Source: Chinchilla lanigera (Eukaryota > Chordata > Mammalia > Rodentia > Chinchillidae). From it: a stretch of DNA of 64,000 bases. Position numbers and translations under genes: made by a program. The DNA is taken from assembly GCF_000276665.1 (NCBI RefSeq), contig NW_004955402.1, forward strand, positions 3,592,802 to 3,656,801, given 5' to 3'. A model generated the notes under the pieces. That model did not search any database and was not told the origin of the DNA. It saw nothing but the letters and a program-made list of their open reading frames with translations. Shown here piece after piece: positions 37,191-48,452 of the stretch; the first letter of the stretch is position 1, and the number at the start of each line of letters is the position of its first letter.

Positions 37191-38687
37191 AATGTATGCA
37201 ATGGAACGGTCAGAGCAACACGACTGGCATCTCCAGCTCCTCAAACACACCTCATTCTGTGTGCTGGGAGCCTTGGGCAGCAAGGTTTGCTGATGGGCAC
37301 CAACATACAGTTACAGAGGAAGAGTTAGTCCTCGCGTTCCATAACTACGCTCTGCCATGGCTTATCCCTTGTCTTAAGGAAACCAGAATGGCTTTTCTCT
37401 TCCAGAGTAGGAGACGATGCTAAACTCTCCACACTGTCTGTATCCCATCGCTCAAAAGATTGTCATGGTCTTCACCCAGAAAAGGAAACACACCAAAAGA
37501 AGAGTAACACTTTGCAACGGCGAAATTACTATGAAATTCTAGTTGCTGTGACGACCAACCCAGCTGCACCGAGCCCGGTCACTGCCATTCAGCTGTGTGC
37601 CGGCTCTGGCTGTCTGCTTCCACAAGGACGGAGCTAGGCACGATGGGACCACACAGCCTGCAGAATTTACCGCCTGACGCTTTTCAGGGAAAAATACCAA
37701 GCTTTGTTTTAGAGAAGTAGGTACAGCGAAATGATGGGTGACACAGACTTCCAAGTCGGCAGAGACGGAGCAGGTGAAACACGGGAGGCATCCACCACAT
37801 CTTGTGAGCTGCTGAAGCCACAGGGTGAGTTTATGAAGTTCATTACGGTATTCCGTCTTTGCCTGAGTTTATCATTTCCATACAGAAGTAAAAAGAAAGC
37901 CTTCAAGGGAGTGATTAGAACACAATCTCTCATTTCTCTGTACCTGAATGACTATTTCACCCGGATTCTTTTCCAGGAAAACAGTTTTGTGGCTGGCTTA
38001 TCAACAGCCCAGCACTACATAACTGAAAGAGCCACTTTATCTAGGTATCGTTCGGTGGCTGCAAAACAACTGGGACTGTTAAAGGCACCTGCAGAAAAGG
38101 AACAAGGATGAAATCTGGCCAAGGACAGACGGCCCTAAGTGGTAACAGCCCCACGCTACAGCAACATGTGCTCAACACGTCATCAAACACCGGCACACAG
38201 GAAGTGTGGACTACAAAACACGAATTTCTTAAGGAAAGATAATAACAGCCTTCTAAATCCTAAGAATAAACAGAAGGTCCATTACTTTGTCGCTTGCCCT
38301 TTGTGCTTAATGGATAGCAGTTCTCATAACAGAGACAAACGGCAATTACACTTGGACCACGGCCAATTCCCTTTCCTTTGAATAAAGGGATGGAGGGAGC
38401 AGTGTGGAAGGAGAGGAGGAGGGAATCCTCACCTGCCTTAGGGTTTCCCAGCTCACCCCCCGTTGGCATGGCCGGGCTGCTCTGCCGTGTGCCTCGAAGC
38501 AGTGTCCACACTCTGTCCCACACCATCACACCGGGATGACAAGCAACATGCTGACTCTGCGCCACTCCTCTAGTCCCGAGGGCAGCCGCGAAATTAAAAT
38601 GCATCAAGCGCTGCCCATTTTCCTTCCACCTCAAGGAAGAACCTAAGGAAATGTCCCCTTGGCTTTAACAGGTACTTGTATTTGAGG

Positions 38688-39012
38688 GCATCCTTCTCTG
38701 TACCCTCACGTTTGACACCCATGGATTCAACCAACCATGGGCCAGAAACATTTGAAAAAAAATCACATCTGTATTGAACATGTACGGACATTTTATTGTC
38801 ACTGCTTCCTGAATAATACAGTGTAGAAGCTATCACTTGTTATTACACTGCATTCAAGTCTATTTGGAAGCCCGAGATGATTAAATACACAGGAAGTTCT
38901 GCAAGGGCTACACAAAAATACCGCACTTTTAAGGCAAAGCACATAGGCTCTGCTGGAGTTGGGTATCTGCAGGGGTGCTGAACCAACTCCTCATGGATAT
39001 GGAGGTGTGAGT
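38688..39012 (-). mobile_element. MER2-like DNA transposon, antisense
   Basis: The reverse-complement landmarks of MER2 are visible: CATGGATTCAACCAACCATG near 38720 and GAACCAACTCC followed by a degraded CC-rich end near 38990-39012. It is diverged internally with no coding capacity, and its ends are less clear than in the 18.9 kb copy. Confidence 0.65.
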
Positions 39013-40164
39013 ATGATTCCAGATTGCCACACTGGAACTATCTTAGGACTTGTGCAGCCACCTAAACCAGACACAAATCATGTAGCTAAAATGCCTTCCA
39101 TTTTTCCCCTCCACTTCCAAAAGGAAGAGACAGAAGACGAAAACAATTTGAGACCCTAAGAGCATGCAAATTTCCCAAGACCCCGCCTCCAAGGCTGTAC
39201 TGGTAAACAGAGACAGAGGGAGACATCAGCAGCTCTTCCCTGGGGAAATCAAGACTCAGGGCCACCTCTGCCTTCCCTGGGGTAACCTCAGATACTCGGG
39301 AGCAGCCTTTTGACAAAGGGGAGGAGAGACACAGGAGGTAGGAGTTCCTGGATCAACGTTTCTGGGGCCAAAGGAACAGCCAACCTTCAAGAGGAGGGGC
39401 TGATGGCTTTCTCTGGAACCATGTTGACCTGCAGGCCAAATGTGAGGTTCAATTTCAAACCTTGCCTGGGAGCCCTGAGCTCCCCTGGGGGATATCTCTT
39501 CCCCAGCTGCCCTTACTGCTGCAGCATCCCACAAGGTGCCAGCTACCTATGTTAGATAATATCACAAAGTAAACTGTATTAATTTCTTCCAGGATCTCCC
39601 TAGACACATCGTACTGTCTCACCAATATAAAATAGATCTTTACTTCTAAATCAAAGTAATCCAAAATCCTAATAAGTTAAAACAGGGTATCAGCTTGCAA
39701 GCATCCCATGGCTTCAGTGTGTGTTTAATATTATATTATACAGATATAGCTGTGGGTAGGTAACTGACTAAAACAATAATGGATGTGATTTTAACCACTC
39801 AAAATTTCAGATACTAAATGGTTGCTATAGCAACCGAAGACAGTCTGCTTTGTGAGTTTCTGATATTTTTCTATGATAGTAACTGTTGTTAAAGTTATGC
39901 TTTAGTATACACGGTTTAAAATACCCAAGTTAAGTTTGCCAAGGGAATCATAATATTACTTCTTAAATCATTCTATGGCTTGTATACCTGCTAACAAAAC
40001 TGCCCTGATACACAGTTGTGATTCTTTTCAGCATAACCTATAAAAGAGGTGACAAGCCACTGCGAAAGGCTGACCACACACAAGCATCTCTAACACAAAA
40101 TGGCAACACAGCACACACACACAATTTTCATTTTAAACTATAACAAAGTGATCATTTATCATTT

Positions 40165-40335
40165 CAGGGTAGTGATTTTCAACCTCAGTTCACAATGGTT
40201 GAATTACTTGGGGACCCTTTAATAAAAAACTGGGCCCACCCCAGACCAACTGGATCAGAACCCAGGAATAAACCAGAAGCACTTAAAAATGGCCCATGGG
40301 ATTGTACAGCAGAGGCACTGCTGAGAACTGTACAT
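40165..40335 (+). mobile_element. MER5-like hAT-Charlie DNA transposon remnant
   Basis: The ends TAGTGATTTTCAACCTCAG and CACTGCTGAGAACTG, with the internal TGGGCCCACCCCAGA and AACTGGATCAGAACC, match the pattern of MER5A-type elements as I remember them. It is old and diverged, with no coding capacity. Confidence 0.6.
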
Positions 40336-41389
40336 GTAGCCCTGTATTTCTTCAGAGTAGCAACCAGCTTTCTCCTATAACATCACAGATTCCCACAATA
40401 AATTCTCCCACTATAATGAGAAATAACTGAAGATGTGCAACCTCAACAGCTCAAGTTTAAGTACGAGTATTACAAGTGCAGAACATCTGAAAAACAAAAG
40501 GAGCAAACTGACTGACACATGCTAGTAAATTCTTGGAGAATCTTAGGACATTGGAGGTGACAGCTTGCACTTTCTATTGTGTCCTCTCCAGTCCACAAAT
40601 ATTGAGAGTAAAACACTATTTTTCTTGAAAAATTAAGAATTAAATTGAAGATGAAAAGAGCTGTTTCATTTCATAAGATGCTTAATGCCTTGAGGAACAT
40701 GTCAATAAAGGGTGTTGGTCCCGACTGAAGAGCCAATCTGGATAACATCTCATACAAGCAACCACTTACAGAGAAAATAATTCTGAATCCCTAACATTGA
40801 GAATTTAAAAATAACTGAGAAGTGAGATACAAAGGCGAAGAAAAAGTAGTTGAACACTGAAGACAGTTTTTACCAGCTGCAAAAGCTTTTAAAGTCCTGA
40901 TTACAAAACTTTCAGAAACAAGAGGAAAGGCAAAGATGAACCTGGAACATGCAGTTTCGGCCTCGTGTACCCGCTGCTCCTTCACAGCTAGGGACGCGGC
41001 TAGCAGGGACAGGATGTGAGAAGACAGACACCGGGCCTGTGCTTTATCCTGTGCAGACCCGAGGTAAGAAACCTCCCCTCAGCCGACTCAGGCTGCGGAG
41101 AACATTCTGATGGGTCCCATTTCTCCGGAAATGAAGCAAGGAAGATGACCATGTACTTCAGTTCTAATGACTAAAAGGGATGAAGGGCTTAAACATGATA
41201 TCACAGGAGACGGCACAGCGCCGCCATTCTGTCCGCACAGAAGGGAGGAGTCTGACGGGGCTTGAGGCGCTGGACACAGAGAGCGCCAAGGAAGGGAGTG
41301 GGGCCCAGCTTGTTGCAGAAGACAGGTGCAGAAGGGGAGACATGAAATGCAGCTCAGGAGCAAACGGAAAGAAATAAATAAAAATAAAA

Positions 41390-41465
41390 GGGCCGGGGTT
41401 TGGTGCGGTATTAGAGTGTGTCTAGCATACTCAAGGCCCCGGCTCAAGCCCCAACACCACAAAAG
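41390..41465 (+). mobile_element. ID SINE-like, strongly diverged
   Basis: GGGCCGGGGTTTGGTGCGGT through GGCTCAAGCCCCAACACCAC keeps the ID outline but is mutated at many CpG-type sites. It follows an A-rich region. Confidence 0.6.
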
Positions 41466-42191
41466 TAATAATCCTACACAGAACAAGGAAAGAAAGGGAA
41501 ACAAATCAACTCCGGTCAAGATGAGGAATGAGCATGGGTGGAACTGGAAGGCGCTGGGGGACTCCAGTGAAACCTAGAGCTTACTGAGGGGCTGGGCCTG
41601 GGGCCCGGCTCATTTCAATGCTCCCTCCGTCAGGATTCCTGCAGCAGGCTTAGACCCCGGAGGTCAGGCATGGGCCATGCAAAATATGGAGGGGGCATTT
41701 GGAAGACTACGCAAGTCATACAAATGACATCCATCTGTATACTTTGAATGCTTGAAAGGAAAAGATGTGTCATTAATTTCTATAATTAGGTCAATTACTT
41801 GGAAGTTCAAATTACTAGAAGATCTATGAATGGTGTGAGCGTGTCAGTGCGTGAGTGTATGTGTGATTCCTGGGATTTTTCTCAGGAGGAAGAGAAGAAA
41901 AGAGTAAAGTAAAGAGAAGTGCTTTATTTTACACTGTAATATACTGCTCTAAAAATAACTTGATGGCATGGTCTCCCAGATGAGATTACTAAGCAAAAGC
42001 AACAGGGAAAAACAGAAAATCAGAAGGAGTGTGAAGAACAACAATCGTTCATGTAGGACACCTAGGAACTGGCCATGTGCTGGCAAACTACGGGAGGCCA
42101 ACGTGGGTGACTGGACCCAGACTCCGTACTCCGGCTCCCCCTCTAGAGTAAATGTTCCCCTCCTGCTGGACACCTGCCGGCAGCACCATAC

Positions 42192-42310
42192 CTGTAACCA
42201 CAGCCTGTCCTCCTTGGATGAGGTCCTGCCGATCGCACTGCACTGGAAGGTGGCGGACTGGCCAGCGTTCACCTCCACGTTCTGGATCCGCAGGAAGTGG
42301 GGAGTCCGGG
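42192..42310 (-). CDS. PTPRM: PTPRM exon encoding the first half of the Ig-like domain (probably exon 5)
   Basis: Coding exon of 119 bases. With the A carried over from the previous exon it encodes 40 residues, beginning TRTPHFLRIQNVEVNAGQ and ending DRLWLQ. It contains the first cysteine of the Ig fold (TFQC), which pairs with the YRC cysteine in the next exon, and the core tryptophan in LWLQ. The acceptor ends cttcctgtag after a good pyrimidine tract, and the donor is CAG|GTATGG. It enters in phase 1 and leaves in phase 0. The Ig domain packs against the MAM domain and both are needed for homophilic adhesion (known for RPTP-mu). One oddity is IGRTSSKEDRLWLQ, where I recall human as IGRTVAGDRLWLQ. 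That is one codon longer and changed at several sites, while the frame stays open and the splice sites are intact. I see nothing that would make it a pseudogene. Confidence 0.95.
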
Positions 42311-43714
42311 CTACAGGAAGACAAAGAAGTGAAGACATTATAAGTGGGGATCTGAAACGAACACACGTATTTGTCAATCTGCCTGCAATCTGGGGCCTTC
42401 CTTTTGTGCTCCCTTTGGGAGAAAAGGACACTTTGCTTAGTAGAGCTTTGAAGACTTCAGTGCAGTTGTGAAAGAGCACAGAAGGGTTTGGTGTGCTCTG
42501 TGTGTAAAAAGAAAAAAGCCAAGCAGTGTGGGACAGCATCAAACAAGAAGATATTTCATTGTTCCTGCTGTGCAAATTATCACAGCTCAGCAGTCTTCCT
42601 GTAATAACAGATCTGTATTAATAAAGATTATACTGACGCCTAATTGATGTTTTGAACAAAAACATATTAGATATTTATACTAGCAACATGAAAAGAACAG
42701 TGAGAAGTTAAATGATGTTGTCAAGGAAACTTTGAAATGCAAATACAGAGCTGTGCATAATATATATTTTAATACAACTAATTGATACATAACATTACTT
42801 GTATAATATTTTCCAACTACTAAAAATACTATCCCTATAGACACACTCTGTGAACGATGCTGCAGTTGTCACAGCTTGGAAATTTTTGCTGATTCTTATT
42901 TCCAATTCAAGAAGTAAAACAAGTCCAAATGCTAACCAGCATTGTTTCATAACGTACATCGCCCATAACGGACAGCTGTTTAAAGAAAGGATGATTTTAT
43001 TTGACCTGAGAAGCACAGAGGAATTTCATCATTACAGGTGTCCCGGAACTTGAAAGATTGGCCAGGATTTAAATGTTGTGCAACTTCTTCTAGGAAAACA
43101 ATCATTCCAGGTAAGAGGGAAACAGGAGCAAATGGGGAAGGTGGAGGAAAAGGAAGTGAAGAGTAGGACCGTATTTTCTGGACAGGACGGATGAAACCGG
43201 ACACTAACGAGAGGAAACGAGTCACACCCTGCAGCTTTCTCCCACTGCCAAAGGGTCCTCAGCCCAGGTCCACAGACACTGAGAGAACATTACCCTGGGA
43301 CTGGCTGCCCAGTGATTATAAACTAGCACTCACCGGAGCCTGAGCCGAACATAATTAGGAATGGAAGTGGGTTATAACCAAAGAACAGAGAAAAATGTAT
43401 TTTATTATCAAGAACCCAGGAAAACTCTATTACTAATTTGGAGGCCACTAATAACACAACATATTCATGATCTTTAGCATGCAAAATGTTCTAAATGGCT
43501 CTAACAAAGTAGCATAATTAAGGACTCTTGTTTCTTAATGTTAATATATTAATGTACAACTCGATGAACTCTATTTTGCTGATTTAATCAAGACTCTTAC
43601 TCAAGAATAGCATAATTCTATGGTTTTTAAAGCCCCCTTGAAAAAGGCCCTACATTAAATTTTTCTACTACTCTTTGTTCTTGAGGAACTGGAAAATGCA
43701 TTAGAAAATGGAAA

Positions 43715-43895
43715 AGTAAGTAGCATTCACTGAGTACTCATGTGCCAGAGACTTTCCACTGAATACTCACAGATGTTCCGTGAGGTCAGGGTCTGCGGCA
43801 CTGCTGTGGACGGTGGAATGTGCAGGTGCTTGGCTAGTTAGAGGGAGAAGCCAGCTCGGCTCTGGGCTCTAAAGCCCAGGTGCCAGCCACTCGGG
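43715..43895 (+). mobile_element. MIR SINE
   Basis: CATTCACTGAGTACTCATGT, AATACTCACAGATGTTCCGT, GTTAGAGGGAGAAGCCAGCT and GGGCTCTAAAGCCCAGGTGC follow MIR from 5' to 3'. Confidence 0.65.
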
Positions 43896-44300
43896 TGCAT
43901 GACCTCTCCCGGGCCAACACCACCTCTGCCTTCCCAGTGCTCTTCACCCGCCGCCCCATGGCCCCTCTGCCTGCCTGCTGGAATCCTGGCTTCTTCCACA
44001 GCCCTCCTCCAATGAGGGTCATCCCACAGAGCTTCCGTGGGTTGTGGATCCTCCTATGTGGTCCTATAGCTGCATCTCAGTGCAAGGGAGCTGACACTCA
44101 GGCCACACACACACTGCAGACGCTTGACAGCTGCATTACATGTTGTGCATATTATTTCAAATTAAGACCCCCCCACACACACACACACCTATCCCTAAAA
44201 ACTGTTCAGTGAGATTCCACCTCTGTAGCAGAATTCTACTCTTCCATTTTCTCCCCTGACCACTGACACAAAACATTTTTACTACAGAAATAACTTTCTA

Positions 44301-44388
44301 GGGCTGGGCCTATAGCTCAGTGGTAGAGTGCTTGCCCAGCATGCAAAAGGCCCTGAGTTCAATCCCTAGTACCACACACAAAAAAGAA
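44301..44388 (+). mobile_element. ID SINE with 15-bp target-site duplication
   Basis: The body GGGCTGGGCCTATAGCTCAG to AATCCCTAGTACC with a short A-rich tail is flanked by exact AGAAATAACTTTCTA (44286-44300 and 44389-44403). Its inner sequence differs from the 33/48 kb copies (GCCCAGCATGCAAAAGGCCC), so it belongs to another subfamily. Confidence 0.92.
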
Positions 44389-44534
44389 AGAAATAACTTT
44401 CTAACAGTATAGTGGTACCTCGGTTCACAAATGTAATTCTTCAGAATTCAAGACTGTTGTGAATTGAGTTACCACTGCAAGTTACACTTACCTGTACTAG
44501 ACATTCCCAACATTAATAGAGAATTTTGAGATTT

Positions 44535-44614
44535 TATTTTAGAACGGGGCATCAAACTCAGGACCTCACGCTTGCCAGGCTAGTGTTGTGCCTCTGAGCT
44601 ATATCCCCAGCCCA
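44535..44614 (-). mobile_element. ID SINE, antisense, with target-site duplication
   Basis: The reverse complement of an ID body (ends ATATCCCCAGCCC). AATTTTGAGATTT flanks it at 44522-44534 and 44615-44627. It lies only about 150 bases from another ID in the opposite orientation. Confidence 0.88.
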
Positions 44615-45199
44615 AATTTTGAGATTTGACTAAGAGAACTGTATCAAAAGCCAAAAGGCTGGTTTCTTATCAAGGAAACTGAAAGAATGTTGAGTATGGC
44701 TCTTGTTCTGGTCAAACATAAATATAAACATGACTATTTGTAATCAATGATTATGGGTAATCAATCCTGTAATAAACTGAAAATCGAAAACTTTTTCAGA
44801 GCCAGTATGATACTACAGGAGGAAAATTCTATACAACTTCATGGTGTGGGTCACTGTCCAAGCATGGATGTGCGAAAATATTGTATAAAATTAACTCCTG
44901 GCTATGTGCGAAGGGTCACAAAACACAAGTGAAGTCCACGTTTAGATTTTGTCCCCGAGAGAGTCATGCATACACAAACAGTCCAAACTCCCAGACAGTT
45001 CTGGTTTCGAGCACTGTAGGCAGGAGATCCTCAACCCCTGCACCCGCGTCAGCGCGTGGCAACTTTCTCAACTGCTCATTTCCTCTGCAAAGTAATTCGA
45101 AGCACATGACCCTCAGCCACAGGCCATCAACCCACAAGGACTCACAGTTAGAAAATAAGGCAAGTGATGGCCAGGAAACTCCTCTGTGCATGGGTGCAT

Positions 45200-45202
<3 letters not shown>

Positions 45203-45242
<40 letters not shown>
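45203..45242 (+). repeat. (CA)20 microsatellite
   Basis: Twenty uninterrupted CA units, likely polymorphic. Confidence 0.97.
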
Positions 45243-45246
<4 letters not shown>

Positions 45247-47623
45247 ACAGTGCCGGGCTCTTGGCACCCGCTTGCCCACTTCCTGTCACCATCCGTCACC
45301 ACGTCTCTGTCTCGGAAGCCTCCCCATCGGCACCCCCTCACTAGGAAGCTGCTCCCCTCAGAGCTGAGCGAACCGCTGGGCTGCAAGCCTCTTCCCTTCC
45401 TCTTCCAGACTCACAAGTCCGGAAGCAAGAAACGCTGTGGGTCACACACATGTCTTTTCAGAACTTTCTTTTCCTTCCCAACCCATCTTCCCCCCCATGC
45501 ATCCTTCTTCCCGGCCCTCCCACTCAGGCCGAGGCGTCTCCGCGCAGAGCCTGTGGGCTCTAGATAGCTGTCTTCACCACCAAAGAGTCAACAGCCCGGG
45601 ACACACCAGCAGCTCGCCAGCCAGACCCAAGTCCCAGGAGAAAACAACAAAAAGTAACATTCCTGAGGCTCTCGGATACAAGGAGCCTGTGAAGGCCGAC
45701 ACTGGAGCCAGCAGCCAGCCACAGGGGCCGTGAGGAATCCTGGAGATTTAGCCTCAGCAGCCCTGCAAAGGTGTCCTTGACACTGCGCCATTCACTGGAC
45801 AGCAGCATGCAGGGCAAAAAACGACAGCCACCATTCCGTCACCAGTCGGCTCGTGCTTGAGGCCAGGTTCCCTGCCGGGGTCACCTGATGCAAAGTGCCA
45901 CCCAGGATACCCCTGTCATATGTAGGACAGTCATTCCCTTTACTAAAGCAGACCCGCAGTGCAGCAAGGGAAGAGGGTGGCAGTGGACACAGGGCCAGCA
46001 TCACCTCCACGTGGACCTGGGAATGGCCACTAAAGGCATCTCCCTGTAGGCACAGAAAGGAGTCACGGCAAGGGACGGACACGCTGGGAGCCAGGGGCAA
46101 GGCAGCCATGTGCAGAGGCAGAACCTGCTGTCTGTCACAGGGCACACACACGGCAGCCTGGGCACCCATCTGTGGGGGCATCGTGCCAAGTGCTGCCAGC
46201 TCTTGAGGAGTTTGTCTGAGTCTCATGAAGGTTCTCAGCCTGGAAGGCCTTGGCTGTGTCTCTTTCCCCCAATGGCCTTTGTTGTCGGGCTCTGCTGCGG
46301 CAGCAGCAGTATTTGCTGTCTTTCTCAGGCTCTCCCTGAGCACAGGGATGCATCTCCTCCTCCTTCCTCTCCCCTGGGAGCCTGTTTGTCCCCTGAGTAA
46401 ACTGAGTAAAGTGCAGCCAGGTAACCCTCTGGAGCTGGGCCAGAGCCCCAGCCACTTCCTCACGAAGGGCCTTCCTGGCTGGCGATCGATCCTGCCTCCT
46501 GGCTGTGGTTTGAGGCCTCTCTGTTCTCCCCGGGGCTTCATCCTGCATCTGGGGTCTCTCCTGGGAACATGGACTGAAGCCCATCCTGTGTCAAGTCCTT
46601 CCTGACCACAGATCCCTGCTGGACACCTCTGCCCACTTCCTGTTGGCACAACTTTACAAAGAAGGGTTAGCACTCCCCTGAGTCCTTCCACAACACTCAG
46701 CCCCAGCCTGCAGCTCCTCGGGGAGCTTTCTCCTCTCCCTCCTGCCTGCCCCGCAACACCCAACTGAGAGGAAAGGGCCCCTGATCTCCTCAGGGCCACT
46801 CAGGGACCCCCAAAAGTAACTGCTGGGGAAAGGCCAACTGGAAACAAAATTTAGGCCACAATCTCTGTAAGATTCTATGTTAAGAGAAAATCTTAAATAC
46901 CTCCTCCACAACAATTGATAAAAGGACTTAGCACTCATATTAAGCAGGCCACAACTTGCTTTATCTGCCTGAAACACAATGTAGATAAAAATAAACAGTG
47001 AACCAAAGACAAGGACCAACTTCCCTAGGTGCACTGGTGCATTCTGTATCACAGTGCTGATGCTTGACTTACGACTTATGACTAAAGGTTTAGAATCAAA
47101 ACTAGGATGTCTAGATGTGTCTGTCTCTATGTTTAAATGTGTACGAGCCATGAATGTTATGGACATTTCCCTACCTCTGGATGCATCAAGTTAACAAAGG
47201 AGCTCTGTTATAACTGGAAAGAAGGATGTGCTTATATAAATAAATATCCCTAAAACTCTCAGAAATAGAAGAACTAATCCAAATGATGTTCCAGTTCACT
47301 TGGCCCGGGTAAATCACTGGTACATCGCACTAATTTAATACTATTTGGTTCAATAAAAGAAAAACAGCTTTGTCTTACGAGGTATCGGCATTTAGTACAA
47401 ATGCCCATCTGTACTGTACTTGGGTTTAGAGATCAATAAAGCCAATGTTGCACTTATTAGATGATAAGATTATAAAACAGACTTCTAAAATCAACCTAAC
47501 TCACTAATCTGACATTTACTTCAATAACTATTATGTTTGACAATAAATTTGCCTAAAAATAGTTTCCAACATCTTTTTGGTAATTTACAACCTTATAAAC
47601 TAAATTAAACCTCAGATATTTAA

Positions 47624-47723
47624 ATTTCTTATATTTATTTATTTATTTTTGGTACTGGAAATCAAACTGAGGACCTCGCCCTCGCCAGGCAGGCACTGTG
47701 CCACTGAGTTATATCCCTGGCTC
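47624..47723 (-). mobile_element. ID SINE, antisense, with 17-bp perfect target-site duplication
   Basis: A T-rich head, GGTACTGGAAATCAAACTGAG, and an end TATATCCCTGGCT mark an antisense ID. AAACCTCAGATATTTAA repeats exactly at 47607-47623 and 47724-47740. Confidence 0.93.
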
Positions 47724-48346
47724 AAACCTCAGATATTTAATAAATATCTAGATCATTTCTAACTAAATTACTGAAATACTCATAATTTAAGTTTATGCGT
47801 TTTGGTTGCTAATTCTTACAAAGCAACTAAATATATTTGGATCTCTTGATAAACATATTCCTTAGCCTCATTAAAGTAATTTTTTTCTATGAGCAAGTAT
47901 AAAGTATTCCTATGAAATGGAGAATGCTGGTGGATAGAAACAGTTCACAGTTGTCTCCTAATTTTTCTCTGTCAGTAGGGTTATTAATGGTTAAAAGTTA
48001 TAAGCAATACATGTAAGTGGAGAAACTAGCAAAATAAACAATGAAGGGAAGTAACTGGAAAAAAAAAGACATGTAGGGTATATTTTGTTGAAAGAAAAGT
48101 AATTTTGCTCTAATAGAATGATTGGCTGTTCAAAAATAAATAAAGGTGAGAAGAGGGCAAACATGAGAAAACCGAACAGCTCTAGACACAAAAGTATGTG
48201 CAAACGTGATCTCCTCTTGTATAGTTTAGCAGTAAGGGTCGGAGAGGCGTTGCTCCTAAAGCTCTTTTTTAAAAAACTGTGACCCCCAACAGTCTAGAAG
48301 TGCAAAATGAGTGCAATTTCCTGAGTTTCTATTAAAACAGTAAGTT

Positions 48347-48452
48347 GGGGCTGGGGATTTAGCTCAGCGGCAAAAGCGCCTGCCTGGCAAGCGCAAGGTC
48401 GTGAGTTCGGTTCCTGGTACCGGAGAAAAAAACAAAAAAACAAAAAATAAAT
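48347..48452 (+). mobile_element. ID SINE with target-site duplication
   Basis: The ID body is almost identical to the 33.2 kb copy (CGCCTGCCTGGCAAGCGCAA, GGTCGTGAGTTCGGTTCC), with an AACAAAAAAAC-type tail. AAAACAGTAAGTT at 48334-48346 recurs with one extra A at 48453-48466. Confidence 0.93.

Larger units (their letters stand above)
25439..42191 (-). other. PTPRM: PTPRM intron between the two Ig exons (16.75 kb, phase 0)
   Basis: The donor GTATGG is at 42186-42191 and the acceptor cag at 25439-25441 on the minus strand. Recognised contents are L1 fragments (29.6-31.1 and 34.5-34.9 kb), ID and B1 SINEs, a MER5-like and a MER2-like element and a pyrimidine tract at 30.5 kb. GC-rich stretches at 26400-28700 and 32300-35400 have many short chance reading frames and no gene signature. 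Confidence 0.9.

Noticed and set aside
42088..42191. Read-through frame downstream of the first Ig exon
   Set aside because: Same reason: the CAG|GTATGG donor ends the exon at 42192, and the next exon joins in frame with the expected residues.
44881..45567. 228-codon plus-strand frame
   Set aside because: It reads straight through the (CA)20 microsatellite as a His-Thr run, and nothing else supports it.
45792..46799. 335-codon minus-strand frame as a protein-coding gene
   Set aside because: Low-complexity composition, no recognised domain, no splice or promoter signature, and several overlapping frames open in the same GC-rich stretch. Kept only as an observation.
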